From Prevotellaceae bacterium MN60 (lineage in GTDB: Bacteria; Bacteroidota; Bacteroidia; Bacteroidales; Bacteroidaceae): 64,000 bases of DNA. Each line of letters starts with the position of its first letter. The first letter of the stretch is position 1. Location: assembly GCA_900199555.1 (NCBI GenBank), contig FZQZ01000001.1:124001-188000 (forward strand). The letters run 5' to 3'. The notes beneath the pieces were generated by a model. That model did no database searches and had not been told where the DNA came from. It was given only the letters and a program-made list of their open reading frames with translations. Position numbers and translations under genes: made by a program. This document shows, one piece after another, positions 27,197 through 34,044 of this stretch.

Positions 27197-28735
27197 ATGA
27201 AAGCATTTGAGAATTTAGAACTTTGGTGGGTTACTGGTGCACAGTTGCTCTATGGAGGCGACGCTGTTGTTGCTGTTGACGGACACTCCAAGGAGATGGT
27301 TGAAGGACTCAACAACTCAGGCATCATCCCCATCAAGGTAGTATATAAAGGCACAGCCAACAGCTCTAAGGAAGTAGAGGATGTCATGAAGGCAGCCAAC
27401 AACGATGCCAAGTGCGTAGGTATCATCACTTGGATGCACACCTTCTCACCCGCAAAGATGTGGATTAAGGGTCTGCAGGCATTACAGAAGCCTCTGCTCC
27501 ACTTCCATACCCAGTATAACGCTGAAATACCCTGGGACACCATCGATATGGACTTTATGAACCTCAACCAGTCCGCCCATGGCGATATCGAGTTCGGACA
27601 TATCTGCACCCGTATGCGCATCCCTCGCAAGGTTGTTTGCGGCTATTGGAAAGACCAGGAGGCTCAGCAGAAGATTGCCGTATGGGCTCGCGTAGCAGCT
27701 GGCGTTGCCGATGCCAAGAACGTACGCTGTCTGATGTTCGGTATGAACATGAACAATGTTGCCGTTACCGATGGCGATCGCGTAGAGTTCGAGCAGCGTC
27801 TGGGCTACCATGTTGACTACTACCCCGTCTCTTCACTGATGGAGTATTTCAAGCAGGTTACCGATGCTGAAGCCGACGCCTTGGTAGAAGAATATAAGAA
27901 GCTCTATACCATCAAGATTGATGAGAGCGGCGAACAAGTATATTGGGAGAAGGTCAAGAATGCTGCTAAGGCAGAGATTGCCCTGCGTCGCGTGTTGAAG
28001 GATGAGGGCGCTACAGCCTTCACCACCAACTTCGACGACCTTGGCGATGCCAATATCGACGATCCCAACTTCTGTGGTTTCGACCAGATTCCAGGTCTCG
28101 CCTCACAGCGCCTCATGGCCGAAGGTATCGGTTTCGGTGCAGAGGGCGACTGGAAGACAGCCTGCCTCTATCGCACCCTGTATGTCATTCAGCAGGGCAT
28201 GCCCACAGGATGCTCCTTCCTTGAAGACTACACCCTCAACTTTGCTGGTAGCCAGTCATCATGTCTGCAGAGCCACATGCTCGAGATTTGTCCGCTGATT
28301 GCCACCGACAAGCCCAAACTTGAGGTTCACTTCCTCGGCATCGGCATCCGCAAGCAGCAGACAGCCCGCCTTGTCTTCACCTCCAAGACCGGTCGTGGTA
28401 TCAAGGCTACTGTTGTTGACCTTGGCAATCGTTTCCGTCTCATCTCTCAGGAGGTTGAGTGTATCGAGCCTAAGCCCATGCCTCACCTGCCTGTTGCCAG
28501 TGCCCTCTGGGTACCCCAGCCCACTTTCGAGATTGGTGCCGGAGCCTGGATTCTTGCTGGCGGTACTCACCACTCCGCTTTCTCTTACGACATTACCGAA
28601 GAGTACTGGGAAGACTTTGCCGAGATGGTGGGCATCGAGTATGTCAAGATTAACAAAGACACGAAGACCTACGAGTTCAAGCAGCAGTTGCAGAACAACG
28701 AAATGTACTACATGCTGAGCAAAGCACTTCGTTAA
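27197..28735 (+). CDS. araA: L-arabinose isomerase
   Basis: Isomerises L-arabinose to L-ribulose using Mn2+. It has 512 residues, full length. Motifs include LWWVTGAQLLYGG at the start, WMHTFSPAKMWIKGL, HFHTQYN, EDYTLNF with a metal-binding Glu, and the C-terminal ILAGGTHHSAFS with His458/His459. It is the last gene of the operon and is followed by an intrinsic terminator. No ribulokinase gene (araB) follows, which leaves the pathway incomplete within the window. Confidence 0.97.
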   Translation: MKAFENLELWWVTGAQLLYGGDAVVAVDGHSKEMVEGLNNSGIIPIKVVYKGTANSSKEVEDVMKAANNDAKCVGIITWMHTFSPAKMWIKGLQALQKPLLHFHTQYNAEIPWDTIDMDFMNLNQSAHGDIEFGHICTRMRIPRKVVCGYWKDQEAQQKIAVWARVAAGVADAKNVRCLMFGMNMNNVAVTDGDRVEFEQRLGYHVDYYPVSSLMEYFKQVTDAEADALVEEYKKLYTIKIDESGEQVYWEKVKNAAKAEIALRRVLKDEGATAFTTNFDDLGDANIDDPNFCGFDQIPGLASQRLMAEGIGFGAEGDWKTACLYRTLYVIQQGMPTGCSFLEDYTLNFAGSQSSCLQSHMLEICPLIATDKPKLEVHFLGIGIRKQQTARLVFTSKTGRGIKATVVDLGNRFRLISQEVECIEPKPMPHLPVASALWVPQPTFEIGAGAWILAGGTHHSAFSYDITEEYWEDFAEMVGIEYVKINKDTKTYEFKQQLQNNEMYYMLSKALR

Positions 28736-28761
28736 TAGAAGATTCGGAAAATAGAAAAGAT

Positions 28762-28787
28762 AAAGGGAAGCGTTTCGCTTCCCTTTT
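28762..28787 (+). terminator. intrinsic terminator of the arabinose operon
   Basis: A perfect 11-bp stem, AAAGGGAAGCG-TTT-CGCTTCCCTTT, followed by TTAAT, 27 bases after the araA stop. Confidence 0.85.
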
Positions 28788-28817
28788 AATGTTCAACGTT
28801 GCTTTCAGCGACACCGC

Positions 28818-28859
28818 TCAACGTTCAATGTTCAATGTTCAACGTTCAACGTCTAATGT
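28818..28859. repeat. heptanucleotide repeat at the end of the smalltalk gene
   Basis: Six heptads in register: TCAACGT, TCAATGT, TCAATGT, TCAACGT, TCAACGT, CTAATGT. The stop codon of the smalltalk gene (28853-28855) is formed by the last heptad. Confidence 0.8.
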
Positions 28860-28954
28860 CCCATGCAACTTGTTGTTGTCAGTGTGGTTGTTAGTGCGGT
28901 GAGTACCGTTACGACAATGTGAATCACTGTCTTCCAAAAATCCTTGTTCTTCAT
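28853..28954 (-). CDS. smalltalk protein
   Basis: A 33-residue peptide starting at ATG 28954. It begins MKNKDFWKTVIHIVVTVLTA, continues with a Thr/Leu-rich stretch and ends TTTSCMGH. This composition (short basic start, hydrophobic helix, Thr run, Cys near the end) is that of the Bacteroidales 'smalltalk' family, known from its habit of sitting beside HU-like genes, as here. The function is unknown; one membrane-spanning helix is predicted. It lies 136 bases downstream of the HU-like gene on the same strand. Confidence 0.88.
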   Translation of the reverse strand: MKNKDFWKTVIHIVVTVLTALTTTLTTTSCMGH

Positions 28955-29046
28955 AAATTCAATTTTTAATGGTTATAATTTTGGTGTTTGGTGAGTGGTG
29001 ATTCGTGAGTGGAGAAATGTTTCTGCGCTTAGACTATTCTCCAAGT

Positions 29047-29088
29047 ACCACTCACCACTCACCTTTCACCATCGTTCAACGTTCAACG
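29047..29088. repeat. composite heptanucleotide repeat beside the HU-like gene
   Basis: Six heptads in one register mix two families: ACCACTC, ACCACTC, ACCTTTC, ACCATCG, TTCAACG, TTCAACG. The stop of the HU gene (29091) follows three bases later. The first part is the inverse of GTGAGTG heptads at 28991-29011. Confidence 0.8.
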
Positions 29089-29090
29089 TA

Positions 29091-29639
29091 CTAGTCCATA
29101 TCCGGTTGGTCACCGTTGCCGCCTCCGTTGTCTCCGCCTCCTGTGCTGGGTGCGGGGCTTGGATTGCTGTTGCCTCCGCCTCCCTGGTTCTCCTCTCCTG
29201 TAGGAGAGGGGTTAGGGGTGAGGCTTGCACCCAAATCCTTCACATTCATGAACGAGGCTCTTTTCTTGAGCATCTTTGATGAGAGGTTGTTGACATCGGT
29301 ACGGCTGGGAGTGAAGCAGAGGTAGAGGCCATGGATGTTGGTACCGAGGTTGAAGTCCTTTTCCTTCTCAGCGCCTGCGCTCTTGACTGACAGGTAGAAG
29401 GTGCCGAGCTCACCAAACTGTACCTTCTTGCCCTCCAGCAGCTGTTCGAGGATACAGTTCTGCAACTTGTTGGCGATACCCAGACATACATCCTCACCAT
29501 AGATGCTGTTGTGCTCACTCATGTGCTTGCAGAGCTCCTGATACGTCATCGTCTTGGTGGTAACTACATGACCATACCACTTGCCGTTGGCAGCAGACTT
29601 AGGAATCTTGTTTTGTTTTACTTTTACTAATACTGGCAT
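29091..29639 (-). CDS. HU-family DNA-binding protein with low-complexity tail
   Basis: A 182-residue histone-like protein. Residues 1-130 (MPVLVKVKQNKIPKSAANGKWYGHVV...GKKVQFGELGTFYLSVKS) form the HU-like domain found across Bacteroidales, with an extra N-terminal strand compared with E. coli HU. Residues 138-182 are a Gly/Asn/Pro/Ser tail; its first part (LTPNPSPTGEENQ) is encoded by a palindromic intergenic-type repeat (29192-29224). Such proteins usually sit with a small DUF4248-like gene, smalltalk and an amidase; the first two are here, the amidase is not. Confidence 0.9.
   Translation of the reverse strand: MPVLVKVKQNKIPKSAANGKWYGHVVTTKTMTYQELCKHMSEHNSIYGEDVCLGIANKLQNCILEQLLEGKKVQFGELGTFYLSVKSAGAEKEKDFNLGTNIHGLYLCFTPSRTDVNNLSSKMLKKRASFMNVKDLGASLTPNPSPTGEENQGGGGNSNPSPAPSTGGGDNGGGNGDQPDMD
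29192..29224. repeat. palindromic repeat captured in the HU-like gene
   Basis: CCTCTCC-TGTA-GGAGAGG (29192-29209) followed by GGTTAGGGGTGAGG. Read on the minus strand it encodes LTPNPSPTGE, the peptide signature of a repeat dispersed in many bacterial genomes. Confidence 0.75.
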
Positions 29640-29669
29640 AATTTAAGTTGATAATTAAGTTAAACATAT

Positions 29670-29785
29670 AGGAGCCCCCTCCCTTCCTCCCCCCACTGGG
29701 GAGGGGTTTTAAGTACCACTCACCTGTCACGTCACTCTAGGCTTTTGAGTTCCTCCCCCAGTGGGGGGAGGCTAGGTAGGGGCTT
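29670..29785. repeat. pair of inverted CCTCCCC/GGGGAGG repeats
   Basis: Two arms (about 29672-29712 and 29750-29785) each contain a small palindrome, CCTCCCCCCACTGGGGAGG-like, and are inverted relative to each other (GAGCCCCCTCCC against GGGGGGAGGCTAGGTAGGGGCT). They lie between the HU gene and its likely promoter. No gene is visible in the 351-base gap 29640-29990. Confidence 0.65.
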
Positions 29786-29796
29786 TCCTTTTCACA

Positions 29797-29897
29797 TTGC
29801 AAGTGAAGTGCAAGGCGAACGCAGAGCCGAGCTCGCTCGAGCTATGCTGAGCCGAAGCCTTCATTCGCGCTGCATCTCAAATGCAGTGCAAAGTTAC
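29797..29897 (-). repeat. dispersed-type repeat with embedded -7 box
   Basis: On the minus strand TAACTTTG (29890-29897) is followed by GCACTGCATTTGAGATGCAG and CTTCGGCTCAGCATAGCTCG, containing small palindromes (AGCTCGCTCGAGCT at 29840-29853). From memory this type of sequence recurs in Bacteroidales genomes. The -7 box could drive the HU gene. Confidence 0.5.
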
Positions 29898-29990
29898 TAC
29901 ATTTGAGAAGGGCGTTGACGAGATTTGACGACTTCCGCATACGAGAAGAGATATTATTTCTTGAAATCCTGAAAATATCTCGGAATACCT

Positions 29991-30173
29991 TTATAAATCG
30001 AAGCAGTAATCATCACAGATGTCTTTGACAACGCTGAGAGGTAACTTCTTGGCATAGATGCTCAGTCCCATCTGATCGAAGCGACTTCTTCGGGTTTTCA
30101 GGTAGCGATAAAAGGTGCTGTAGGAGACACCAGCCATTGTTGCTAGTTCTGATTTACTGTAGGAATGTTTCAT
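29991..30173 (-). CDS. small helix-turn-helix protein (60 aa)
   Basis: I start at ATG 30173 (MKHSYSKSELATMAGVSYST), which gives 60 residues; the frame continues upstream but that part is repeat-derived. SKSELATMAGVSYSTFYRYL is a clear helix-turn-helix, and LPLSVVKDICDDYCF ends the protein. Its size and place upstream of an HU-like gene match the DUF4248-type genes of Bacteroidales, but the sequence is too short for me to assert the family. It is probably a DNA-binding regulator of this small gene group. Four TTTGACG-type repeats lie in its upstream region. Confidence 0.7.
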   Translation of the reverse strand: MKHSYSKSELATMAGVSYSTFYRYLKTRRSRFDQMGLSIYAKKLPLSVVKDICDDYCFDL

Positions 30174-30215
30174 TGTTTTTGGCTCTATTTTTCTTGTTTC
30201 TGTATTGCGAATAGT

Positions 30216-30345
30216 TTGACGACATAATTGACTGTCGTCGATAATGCCTGCACTCGACAAAATTAATGCAAGCATTACTTTTGTACTCGTTTGACGGCAT
30301 AATTCAAGGAGTTTGACGGCATAATTCGAGGAGTTTGACGACACA
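30216..30345. repeat. TTTGACGRCATAATT repeats upstream of the small HTH gene
   Basis: Four related copies: GTTTGACGACATAATTG (30216), GTTTGACGGCATAATTC (30289), GTTTGACGGCATAATTC (30311) and GTTTGACGACACAATGC (30333). The last three are spaced exactly 22 bases, about two helical turns. They lie between the promoter and the coding region and may be operator sites. Confidence 0.65.
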
Positions 30346-30348
30346 ATG

Positions 30349-30356
30349 CAAAGGTA
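30349..30356 (-). promoter_or_regulatory. -7 box of the small HTH gene
   Basis: TACCTTTG on the minus strand, with ATTG 21 bases upstream. Transcription would run through the TTTGACG repeats before the ATG at 30173. Confidence 0.5.
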
Positions 30357-30498
30357 CGGCTTTTCTCGCATACCGCCCAATTTCGGCTATCGATAAGGGC
30401 CGATTTTCAGCACCGTTTGCACGATTTCGCGCCTTACGAAATTAACGAGGCAGATTTATTACGGATGCGAGGGAGCAAGATAGTGAACTAGAACGCGA

Positions 30499-30682
30499 CA
30501 CGACAACACAACAACACAACAACATTTGCATTTCTCATTTTACAGAGAGAAAATAGAGAACAACTTTTTAATATTATATATTATTATAATAATATATAAT
30601 ATTAAGTATATATACACTATTTATGTTGTTGCAAAAACATTTTCGAAATGTTGTTATGTTGTTGTGTTGTTGCGTTGTTGTG
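30499..30682. repeat. 184-base inverted repeat with a perfect 38-base AT palindrome at its centre
   Basis: The left arm (30499-30527) is a CAACACAACAACACAACAAC run; the right arm (30646-30682) is its imperfect complement, TGTTGTTATGTTGTTGTG. Between them 30568-30605 is a perfect palindrome of A and T only (TTAATATTATATATTATTA and its complement). This is extreme cruciform-forming sequence. A 60-codon frame crosses it but looks spurious. Confidence 0.85.
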
Positions 30683-30697
30683 TGGTGCATTCATACG

Positions 30698-30773
30698 GAA
30701 AAGGTTGACTTCTGTATCCTGTATTTGTTGACGCTATTCCTGAAAAGGTTGACTATTTCCTATATTCGTTGAC
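30698..30773 (+). repeat. two imperfect direct repeats upstream of the transposase
   Basis: GAAAAGGTTGACT ... GTTGAC occurs at 30698-30732 and again at 30742-30773, 44 bases apart. The middle parts share CCTRTATTYG. Confidence 0.6.
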
Positions 30774-30994
30774 TTTTGCTGCTTCAAAATTTGGTGTAAG
30801 GAATCATAGGGACAGGTTTGATTCCTTGTTTTGATTTGGTTTCATGTTGTTTCGCGTTACGGTTCTGCCTGCAGAAGATAAACAATTATCTTTTATCTTC
30901 CAAACTTATCGTGGAGGAATCAAAAACCTATCCCGGTGATTCTGATTTTGCCACTTTTCGGGTGATAATCCTTGGAGGTGCCGATGTTTTGTCG

Positions 30995-31002
30995 TACCTT
31001 TG
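30995..31002 (+). promoter_or_regulatory. -7 box of the RAYT-like gene
   Basis: TACCTTTG, with CTTG (30971-30974) 20 bases upstream. The ATG at 31007 is only four bases after the box, implying a leaderless transcript and ruling out the upstream in-frame starts. Confidence 0.65.
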
Positions 31003-31006
31003 TAGA

Positions 31007-32056
31007 ATGAAGCGCGAAATCTATGAGAGCCAGAAGGCATTTGCTGGTGAGAAGAAACCATCCATGCTACGACGATGTGTGGGGCACGACTATACCGAGC
31101 GCATGATGTATATGGTAACGATGGTGACTGAAGGGCGCCGCCCACTATTTGGTACAGTTGTGGGACGTAGTGATGCACCAGCAGATAGCCAAGAGGCTCC
31201 AAGGATAGAACTGAGCCCATTGGGGCAGCGTGTCTATGATGAGTGGTGGGGCATACCGCAATACTACCCACAGGTAGAAATCGTTGCTCTTCAGATGATG
31301 CCAGACCATCTGCATGGTATCATCTTTATCAAAGAAAAGATGGAGAAAGACCTCAGCCGTATTATCCGTGGTTTTAAGACTGGCTGTAACCGTAGTTACC
31401 GTGAGCTTTGCCTTGGCATCTCGTATTCGTCTGTTGCGACTCAGTCGCGACTAACAGGACCGGAAATGCAGTCAAGCAACCATCAAGTCGAAGACCGCAC
31501 CCATGGTCTTCTCTTTGCTCGCGGCTTTAACGATAAGTTGCTGCTACGCAAAGGCCAGCTACAGTGCTGGCTTGACTATCTACACGACAACCCACGTCGC
31601 CTGTTGATGAAACGTGAACAGCCAGCCCTTTTTCGAGTGCAGCGTGGCTTAGTGGTTGGTCGCCAACAGTTCTCGGCTATAGGCAACCGCTTTCTGCTTG
31701 AGCGCCCCATAAGGATTCAGGTACAATGCTCGCGTAGCCTCACAGATGAACAGATAGCTGAAAAGCAGAGGGTGTGGCTACAGCAAGCTCGCAGTGGTGC
31801 AGTGTTAGTGTCGCCCTGCATATCCCGAGGCGAGAAGTTAGTGATGCGTGCAGCCTTTGAAGAAGGACTGCCTATAATTGTCCTTCAAGAGAATGGCTTT
31901 ACAGACTTAGCCAAGCCTGGTGGTCGTCGTATGGACGCCTGTGCTCGTGGTCAACTATTGCTGCTTGCTCCGTGGGAGCACCACAATGAGCGAATAACCA
32001 TTCGCCGTACCCAATGCCTGGCTCTGAATGATATGGCTCGGATGATATGTGAATGA
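31007..32056 (+). CDS. HUH (Y1/RAYT-like) transposase fused to a SLOG/DprA-like domain
   Basis: A 349-residue protein. Residues 1-215 are an IS200/REP-associated tyrosine transposase fold: an HUH motif at His101-Leu-His103 (QMMPDHLHGIIFI), then LSRIIRGFKTGCNRSYREL with Tyr131 as the likely nucleophile, and CWLDYLHDNPRR. Residues about 245-349 are separate: GAVLVSPCISRGEKLVMRAA, LPIIVLQENGF and a final LALNDMARMI, resembling a Rossmann-like SLOG/DprA nucleotide-binding fold. HUH enzymes of this class nick single strands at palindromic repeats. Repeats flank the gene on both sides, including a palindrome array starting about 30 bases after the stop. The C-terminal assignment is by eye. Confidence 0.75.
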   Translation: MKREIYESQKAFAGEKKPSMLRRCVGHDYTERMMYMVTMVTEGRRPLFGTVVGRSDAPADSQEAPRIELSPLGQRVYDEWWGIPQYYPQVEIVALQMMPDHLHGIIFIKEKMEKDLSRIIRGFKTGCNRSYRELCLGISYSSVATQSRLTGPEMQSSNHQVEDRTHGLLFARGFNDKLLLRKGQLQCWLDYLHDNPRRLLMKREQPALFRVQRGLVVGRQQFSAIGNRFLLERPIRIQVQCSRSLTDEQIAEKQRVWLQQARSGAVLVSPCISRGEKLVMRAAFEEGLPIIVLQENGFTDLAKPGGRRMDACARGQLLLLAPWEHHNERITIRRTQCLALNDMARMICE

Positions 32057-32086
32057 GAATTCACAATCTCTTGAGCATATAGGTCA

Positions 32087-32190
32087 TTTAGAGTTGGTAC
32101 AAACGCCCTGTACTACTAGTACAAAAGGCATGTACTGGTAGTACAACAAGTATGTACGGGTTGTACAACGCTTCTGTTCTACAACCAAAA
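32087..32190. repeat. 22-base-period array of TGTAC...GTACAA palindromes
   Basis: Units start at 32109, 32131, 32153 and 32175, exactly 22 bases apart, with a partial unit at 32087. The units are TGTACTACTAGTACAA, TGTACTGGTAGTACAA, TGTACGGGTTGTACAA and a decayed TGTTCTACAA, separated by six variable bases. Each unit is a near-perfect dyad. It lies directly downstream of the HUH transposase gene. Apart from this array the 302-base gap 32057-32358 holds only the polymerase promoter. Confidence 0.85.
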
Positions 32191-32334
32191 TGTCTCTTTC
32201 TCCATTCTATCAAACTATACCTCATAGCCGTAATCACGAAAAGTAAATCATGGGGATTTGAATAAGCTGTCCGGGTGATTCTTTCTTTTTCATCTTTTAT
32301 CAATCAAGGAGTGATAAAAATGCCATAAATTTGT

Positions 32335-32342
32335 TATCTTTG
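32335..32342 (+). promoter_or_regulatory. -7 box of the Y-family polymerase gene
   Basis: TATCTTTG, 17 bases before the ATG at 32359. No TTTG is found at the right spacing. Confidence 0.5.
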
Positions 32343-32358
32343 CACCATAGAAACAGAG

Positions 32359-33783
32359 ATGGAGAAACAGCGCACATACATAGCTATTGACTTGAAGTCG
32401 TTTTATGCTTCAGTGGAATGTGTGGCCAGAGGGCTCGACCCGCTGACTGCTCATCTTGTTGTAGCTGATGAATCGCGCACAGATAAGACCATTTGCTTGG
32501 CAGTGACACCGGCGCTCAAAGAATATGGCATTGGTGGACGAGCACGCTTGTTTGAAGTCAGACAAAAAGCACGAGGCATAAACTTTATTATTGCCAAGCC
32601 TCGCATGGCACACTATATTGAAGTCAGTACAAAAATCTATGGTATATACCTTAAATATATTGCACCAGAAGATATCCACGTGTATAGCATCGATGAGGTC
32701 ATCATGGATGTTACTGCCTATCTGGGCTCTTATAAGATGACTGCCCACGAGTTGGCCATCAAGATGATTCGCGACGTACTCGCGCAAACGGGCATCACTG
32801 CTACTGCGGGCATCGGCACCAATATGTATCTCTGTAAAGTTGCCATGGATATCATGGCGAAGAAGATGCCTGCCGATAAAGACGGAGTACGCATTGCTGA
32901 ACTTGACGAGATGAGCTATCGCCGTGAGTTATGGGACTATCGGCCTATTACCAAGTTCTGGCGAGTGGGCAAAGGCATCGCAGAGAAGTTAGCACTATAT
33001 GGTATTGACACAATGGGAAAACTGGCACGCATGTCAGAACAAAACGAAGAACTACTCTATCGTCTCTTCGGTGTTAATGCAGAACTACTGATAGATCATG
33101 CATGGGGGTGGGAACCATGCACAATGGAGGCTGTTAAAGCATATCGTCCAGAGACGAACTCCTTTAGCAGCGGACAAGTATTGCAAGAGCCCTACTCTTT
33201 CAAGAAGGCTCGCGTAGTGATTATGGAGATGGCAGAAGGGATGGCTCTGGACTTAGTCTCCAAACGATTAGTTTCCGATCAGCTTGTGCTTACCGTAGGT
33301 TATGATGCAGAGAGCCTTACGCGTCCTGACATCCGGGCATCATATCATGGAGAGATTACCACCAACTACTATGGCAAAGAGGTGCCCAAACATGCTCATG
33401 CCACCTTCAACTTCAAACACCCTACCTCATCGTCTCGCCTCATCATGGATGCTGCAGCAGAGCTCTTTGACGATAGTGTGAATCCTGATTTGCTCATCCG
33501 CAGGCTGAACCTCACCACGAATCATGTGGTGGGTGAAGGAGCTAGCAACGCCAGTAGCTCGCATCAGGCTCCTGAACAACTCGACCTCTTTACCGACTAC
33601 GAAGCACTGAGACAGGACCAGCAGAAGGAAGAAGAACGCCTGGCCAAAGAGCGACGGATGCAGGAGGCACAATTGAAGATAAAAAAACGTTTCGGTAAGA
33701 ATGCCATTCTACGAGGCCTCAACTTTGAAGAAGGTGCTACAGCCAAGGAGCGCAACGAACAGATAGGAGGACATAAGGCGTAA
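32359..33783 (+). CDS. Y-family DNA polymerase (UmuC/UvrX-like)
   Basis: A 474-residue translesion polymerase. The palm has Asp11 (AIDLKSFYASVEC) and the catalytic VYSIDEVIMDV; the thumb and little-finger regions follow (GIGTNMYLCKVAMDIMAKK; YRPETNSFSSGQVL). A beta-clamp-binding motif, QLDLF, is at 407-411, followed by a charged coiled coil (QQKEEERLAKERRMQEAQLK). It is longer than DinB and resembles the plasmid/phage-type UvrX branch, which is commonly paired with a small YolD-like protein, as here. Such pairs are typical of mobile or SOS-linked regions. Confidence 0.92.
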   Translation: MEKQRTYIAIDLKSFYASVECVARGLDPLTAHLVVADESRTDKTICLAVTPALKEYGIGGRARLFEVRQKARGINFIIAKPRMAHYIEVSTKIYGIYLKYIAPEDIHVYSIDEVIMDVTAYLGSYKMTAHELAIKMIRDVLAQTGITATAGIGTNMYLCKVAMDIMAKKMPADKDGVRIAELDEMSYRRELWDYRPITKFWRVGKGIAEKLALYGIDTMGKLARMSEQNEELLYRLFGVNAELLIDHAWGWEPCTMEAVKAYRPETNSFSSGQVLQEPYSFKKARVVIMEMAEGMALDLVSKRLVSDQLVLTVGYDAESLTRPDIRASYHGEITTNYYGKEVPKHAHATFNFKHPTSSSRLIMDAAAELFDDSVNPDLLIRRLNLTTNHVVGEGASNASSSHQAPEQLDLFTDYEALRQDQQKEEERLAKERRMQEAQLKIKKRFGKNAILRGLNFEEGATAKERNEQIGGHKA

Positions 33784-33832
33784 GACATTGAACATTGAAC
33801 ATTGAACATTGAACATTGATTATTGAATATGG
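33784..33832. repeat. AACATTG heptad array between polymerase and YolD-like genes
   Basis: Seven heptads in register: GACATTG, four AACATTG, ATTATTG and AATATGG. The ATG of the next gene (33829) is formed by the last heptad, so the array forms the whole intergenic spacer. Confidence 0.85.
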
Positions 33833-33984
33833 GATATTACGATGATATAATTAATTTGCCACATCACGTTTCTAAGCGTCATCCGCAGATGTCGCTATGG
33901 AATCGTGCAGCCCAATTTGCGCCTTTCGCAGCTCTCACAGGCTACAATGAAGCAATTAAAGAGGAAAGCAAAGAACATTTGTAG
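33829..33984 (+). CDS. YolD-like small protein (51 aa)
   Basis: A 51-residue frame: [20 protein letters not shown], then [19 protein letters not shown] and [11 protein letters not shown]. The phrase [14 protein letters not shown] is characteristic of YolD-like proteins encoded next to Y-family polymerases in Firmicutes and Bacteroidetes. Its role is not established; involvement with the polymerase is inferred from the pairing. It starts 45 bases after the polymerase stop, across the heptad array. Confidence 0.85.
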   Translation: MGYYDDIINLPHHVSKRHPQMSLWNRAAQFAPFAALTGYNEAIKEESKEHL

Positions 33985-34044
33985 CAACTTGCGCTTTTTC
34001 GTATCACACACAATATACTTAAATATAGTTAATTATTTAGATAA

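Noticed and set aside
30526..30708. 60-codon frame across the AT palindrome
   Set aside because: The translation (runs of Ile, Tyr, Asn) only reflects the palindrome and flanking repeats; no family features.
30818..31006. 63-codon N-terminal extension of the HUH transposase
   Set aside because: The promoter -7 box lies at 30995-31002, so this part would not be transcribed; the extension has no conserved sequence.
32087..32190. possible CRISPR array (regular repeats)
   Set aside because: Units are 16-base dyads with six-base spacers and a 22-base period; spacers are far too short and no cas gene is present.
33784..33832. possible CRISPR or replication iteron array
   Set aside because: The repeat unit is only seven bases with no spacers; it belongs to the heptad class seen elsewhere in the window.
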